Below are positions 5,409-5,457 of a DNA stretch of 5,457 bases, piece after piece (within the stretch, counting starts at the first letter, position 1; every line of letters starts with the position of its first letter). The position numbers were made by a program, and so were the translations under genes. The stretch is from contig JBJXEA010000025.1 in NCBI GenBank assembly GCA_046155285.1, positions 1-5,457 on the forward strand, read 5' to 3'. Origin of the DNA: CAILHX01 sp046155285 (GTDB lineage: Bacteria; Pseudomonadota; Gammaproteobacteria; Burkholderiales; Methylophilaceae). Under the pieces are notes generated by a model. It worked only from the letters and a program-made list of their open reading frames with translations, had not been told where the DNA came from and ran no database searches.

Positions 5409-5457
5409 GTAGGAGCGCCGCCCTCGGCGCGATTGACAAGAAAGCTATCGCGCCGAG
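5409..5457. repeat. GTAG-headed REP element with start of an inverted partner (partial REPIN/BIME-like)
   Basis: A GTAG head (5409-5412) and GA are followed by a perfect 6-bp stem GCGCCG (5415-5420) / CGGCGC (5425-5430) with a CCCT loop, the layout of bacterial REP sequences. The segment CTCGGCGCGAT (5423-5433) then recurs as its exact inverse ATCGCGCCGAG at 5447-5457, after a 13-nt spacer, so a second, oppositely oriented REP is entering at the window edge. Such pairs are non-autonomous repeats mobilised by a RAYT (TnpA-REP) transposase encoded elsewhere. The copy is partial only because the window ends. Copy number in the genome cannot be seen here. Confidence 0.65.

Overview
The window looks like the chromosome of a Gram-negative proteobacterium, most likely a betaproteobacterium. 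Three things suggest this: the lipopolysaccharide cluster lpxK–ycaR–kdsB, a PPi-type phosphofructokinase (common in autotrophic and methylotrophic proteobacteria), and a boxA-bearing leader of betaproteobacterial rRNA-operon style. Genus cannot be set from the sequence; a Nitrosomonadales-type organism is only a guess.

All five genes lie on the minus strand and read from right to left: lpxK (5395-4394), ycaR (4413-4234), kdsB (4232-3465), zwf (3460-1493) and pfp (1480-215). They overlap by 20 nt or are separated by 1, 4 and 12 nt, so they look like one transcription unit. The right edge (5409-5457) holds a GTAG-headed REP element and the start of an inverted second copy, cut off by the window end. 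The left edge (1-214) holds no protein gene. It contains what looks like a strong rRNA-type promoter on the minus strand, with -10 TATAAT, 16-bp spacer, -35 TTGACC, GC-rich discriminator and A-tracts upstream. A transcribed leader with a near-perfect boxA follows. The 16S gene itself would lie beyond the left edge.

The first three genes serve the inner core and lipid A of LPS: LpxK phosphorylates lipid A and KdsB activates Kdo. The last two serve central carbon metabolism. G6PDH feeds the oxidative pentose phosphate pathway, which supplies the ribulose 5-phosphate from which Kdo is ultimately made. Pfp interconverts fructose 6-phosphate and fructose 1,6-bisphosphate using pyrophosphate, which KdsB releases.

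The most unusual item is the zwf product. It is a full-length G6PDH followed in frame by a complete cyclic-nucleotide-binding domain with an intact phosphate-binding cassette, suggesting direct control of G6PDH by cAMP, cGMP or a similar ligand. The second is the close head-to-tail packing of the operon against the rRNA promoter, with no terminator visible between them.
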